DNA of 23,588 nucleotides from CALZKI01 sp045124055. GTDB taxonomy: Bacteria > Bacillota > Clostridia > Lachnospirales > Lachnospiraceae. A model generated the notes under the pieces. That model was not told where the DNA came from. It made no database searches and saw nothing but the letters and a program-made list of their open reading frames with translations. The DNA lies in contig JBGVKZ010000002.1 in assembly GCA_045124055.1 (NCBI GenBank), forward strand, positions 1-23,588. Direction: 5' to 3'. The translations under genes were made by a program, and so were the position numbers. This document shows, in pieces, positions 22,465-23,588 of the stretch. Position 1 is the stretch's first letter, and the number at the start of each line of letters is the position of its first letter.

Positions 22465-22478
22465 CTCATTCATCTCCC

Positions 22479-22820
22479 TTATCTTCTTTTTTCTTCACAG
22501 GTTTCCACACAAAATCCTTTATGTCCGCACTCTATGCAAGTTAATTTTCTTGTAAATGGTGTGTGGTTCGCAAAAAAGGCATCTCGTAATTTCGGCTTAA
22601 AGACCTTATGACACTTAGGACAAATATATGCCACATTCTTAAAATAAAATAAAGTAACCCAGCTTCCTATCCCGATTATAACTGGTAAACCAAGGACAAA
22701 TGGAAGCCAAATTCCTTTCACAATCCATAAAATAAGTGTCGCCCATTCAATAATATCCGCCAGCAAGCCCACTATAAGTATTATCGTCCTGATTTTTCGT
22801 AGTTTTCTCATATTACGCAT
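22479..22820 (-). CDS. Membrane protein with C-terminal zinc ribbon
   Basis: 113 residues. Two membrane helices at about 10-32 and 36-60 follow a basic N-terminus, then a cytoplasmic tail with CPKC (67-70) and CIEC (95-98), a four-cysteine zinc ribbon with intervening aromatic and basic residues. The role is unknown; the position between the MerR regulator and the PLDc_N gene suggests an accessory part of the transport system. No good ribosome site precedes either ATG at 22820 or 22811, so translation may depend on coupling with the upstream gene, which ends 21 bases away. Confidence 0.85.
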   Translation of the reverse strand: MRNMRKLRKIRTIILIVGLLADIIEWATLILWIVKGIWLPFVLGLPVIIGIGSWVTLFYFKNVAYICPKCHKVFKPKLRDAFFANHTPFTRKLTCIECGHKGFCVETCEEKRR

Positions 22821-22841
22821 TTTGTATGCTATATCATTTAT

Positions 22842-23204
22842 CTATTCCACCGAGAAACTCTCCAATACTTTCAGTTCACGTTCTATTCTTTCAAGCATCT
22901 GTAATTTGCTCTGACGTTCTTCCATTTCTTCTCTGAGTTCTTTCTTTTGTTGTTCCAAAAGAATGTATATAACATTTTCTGGATTTTCTTCCCCAAAGAG
23001 TTCTGCAATACTATTGATAGATAATCCGACGTTTCGTAAAAAGCATATAATCTGTAACTTTTGCAATTCTTCTTCCGAATAAAGTCGTCTTCCGCCTTCA
23101 CTCAATTTGCTTGGATTCAAAATATTCCGTGAATCATAATATTGTACTGTTCTAACAGACACATTACACAGTTTTGCCATTTCTCCTGTGGTATATTTTG
23201 ACAT
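22842..23204 (-). CDS. MerR family transcriptional regulator
   Basis: 120 residues. A MerR winged helix at 3-70 (YTTGEMAKLCNVSVRTVQYY, then GGRRLYSEEEL) is followed by a long dimerisation coiled coil (about 78-115) and no large ligand domain, so it probably senses a small ligand or is short-effector type. First gene of a five-gene operon (merR, zinc ribbon, PLDc_N, ATPase, permease) that it most likely controls from its own promoter. ATG start with AAGGAGG at ideal spacing. Confidence 0.93.
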   Translation of the reverse strand: MSKYTTGEMAKLCNVSVRTVQYYDSRNILNPSKLSEGGRRLYSEEELQKLQIICFLRNVGLSINSIAELFGEENPENVIYILLEQQKKELREEMEERQSKLQMLERIERELKVLESFSVE

Positions 23205-23224
23205 AGTAATTACCTCCTTACGTT

Positions 23225-23242
23225 GTAATGCTACCTCATTAC
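23225..23242. promoter_or_regulatory. Palindrome in front of merR, probable operator
   Basis: GTAATG and CATTAC arms with a six-base centre lie six bases from the merR ribosome site. The minus strand here also has two direct copies of GTAGC. MerR regulators bind such dyads between stretched -35 and -10 boxes; TTGTGA (revcomp 23249-23254) is a possible -35, but no clean -10 was found. Confidence 0.45.
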
Positions 23243-23330
23243 GCTACGTCACAAGCAAGCTTTTTTCGTAAAAAATACTTTTTTTTATTAAAAAAGCTAT
23301 TTAACATTGTCTCGCATATGATTTTTGAAA

Positions 23331-23363
23331 ATAAAAAAAAGAGACTCAATTTTGAATCTCTTT
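23331..23363 (-). terminator. Terminator after the tRNA cluster
   Basis: Twelve-position stem (23338-23349 with 23352-23363, one mismatch) with a short loop, then a run of eight T on the minus strand (23333-23340), five bases past the tRNA-Cys end. Confidence 0.88.
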
Positions 23364-23368
23364 ACTAG

Positions 23369-23439
23369 AGGCGACAATCGGATTTGAACCGATGATAAGG
23401 GTGTTGCAGACCCGTGCCTTACCACTTGGCTATGTCGCC
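23369..23439 (-). tRNA. tRNA-Cys (GCA)
   Basis: Seven-pair acceptor GGCGACA/TGTCGCC, anticodon loop CTGCAAC giving GCA, T-loop GGTTCAAATCC and the discriminator U required for tRNA-Cys identity. 71 bases; CCA is not encoded. Confidence 0.96.
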
Positions 23440-23450
23440 ATATTATTAAA

Positions 23451-23522
23451 TGACTCCGACGGGAATCGAACCCGTGTTACCGCCGTGAAAGGGCGATGTC
23501 TTAACCGCTTGACCACGGAGCC
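23451..23522 (-). tRNA. tRNA-Glu (TTC)
   Basis: Acceptor GGCTCCG/CGGAGTC (one G-U), anticodon loop CTTTCAC giving TTC, T-arm GGGTTCGATTCCC, discriminator A. 72 bases; CCA is not encoded. Confidence 0.96.
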
Positions 23523-23526
23523 ATAA

Positions 23527-23588
23527 CTCCCCCTGTTGGACTCGAACCAACGACACTGCGATTAACAGTCGCATGCTCTACCGACTGA
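23527..23588 (-). tRNA. tRNA-Asn (GTT), 5' end outside the window
   Basis: The anticodon stem GCGA/TCGC carries loop CTGTTAA giving GTT; the T-arm GTTGGTTCGAGTCCAAC and the 3' acceptor strand AGGGGGA with discriminator G are complete. The 5' acceptor strand lies beyond the right edge. Confidence 0.93.

Noticed and set aside
22883..23101. Second frame inside the MerR gene
   Set aside because: Same-strand overlap in another frame with no ribosome site and no family likeness.
1..23588. CRISPR array, insertion sequence or prophage
   Set aside because: No regularly spaced repeats, transposase, integrase or phage structural gene was seen.

Overview
The window looks like a chromosomal segment of a low-GC Firmicute of class Clostridia, most probably a Lachnospiraceae-type gut bacterium. 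The grounds are AT-rich DNA, strong AGGAGG-type ribosome binding sites, the rpsF-ssb-rpsR and gdpP-rplI-dnaB operons, a DUF951 gene, an LXG/YwqH-type secretion cassette, and large multidomain c-di-GMP and phosphorelay proteins. The species cannot be named from the sequence alone. Every intact gene lies on the minus strand, so transcription runs right to left.

Layout, left to right in coordinates (transcription goes the other way). (1) 97-2317: a three-gene type VII secretion (LXG) cassette made of a YwqH-like helical protein, a YwqI-like small helical protein and an LXG protein with a C-terminal glycine-zipper segment. It has its own promoter, and a further promoter fires off the left edge. 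(2) 2444-3070: a MerR-type DNA-binding protein with a repetitive Pro/Gln linker and a charged coiled coil. (3) 3178-7037: dnaB, rplI and gdpP (replicative helicase, ribosomal protein L9, c-di-AMP phosphodiesterase). The gdpP promoter is flanked by a long inverted repeat. (4) 7151-8329: a radical SAM protein and an ECF transporter S component. (5) 8479-8910: an orphan membrane protein. (6) 9051-10090: the classical rpsR-ssb-rpsF operon. (7) 10191-11941: DUF951, a sirtuin and a YdcF-type membrane protein. (8) 12124-20484: a signalling island with a small unknown protein, a GGDEF diguanylate cyclase, a GGDEF(degenerate)-EAL phosphodiesterase, a CheY-like double-receiver protein, and a 1295-residue hybrid kinase that carries HisKA, HATPase, REC, HPt, REC and HD-GYP in one chain. 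The only gap longer than 300 bases (15492-15823) holds the EAL promoter, a terminator and the relic of a LacI-family gene. (9) 20594-23204: an ABC-2 transporter operon led by a MerR regulator. (10) 23369 to the end: tRNA-Cys, tRNA-Glu and a partial tRNA-Asn.

Working together: region 8 contains one enzyme likely to make c-di-GMP and two different classes of enzyme likely to degrade it. One of these is fused to a complete phosphorelay and followed by a stand-alone receiver, so the region is probably a membrane-sensing module that sets c-di-GMP levels. Regions 3 and 6 are housekeeping. Regions 1 and 9 are accessory modules for interbacterial competition and for peptide or drug export. The most notable items are the all-in-one phosphorelay/HD-GYP protein, the LXG glycine-zipper cassette, the LacI-gene relic and the inverted repeat around the gdpP promoter.
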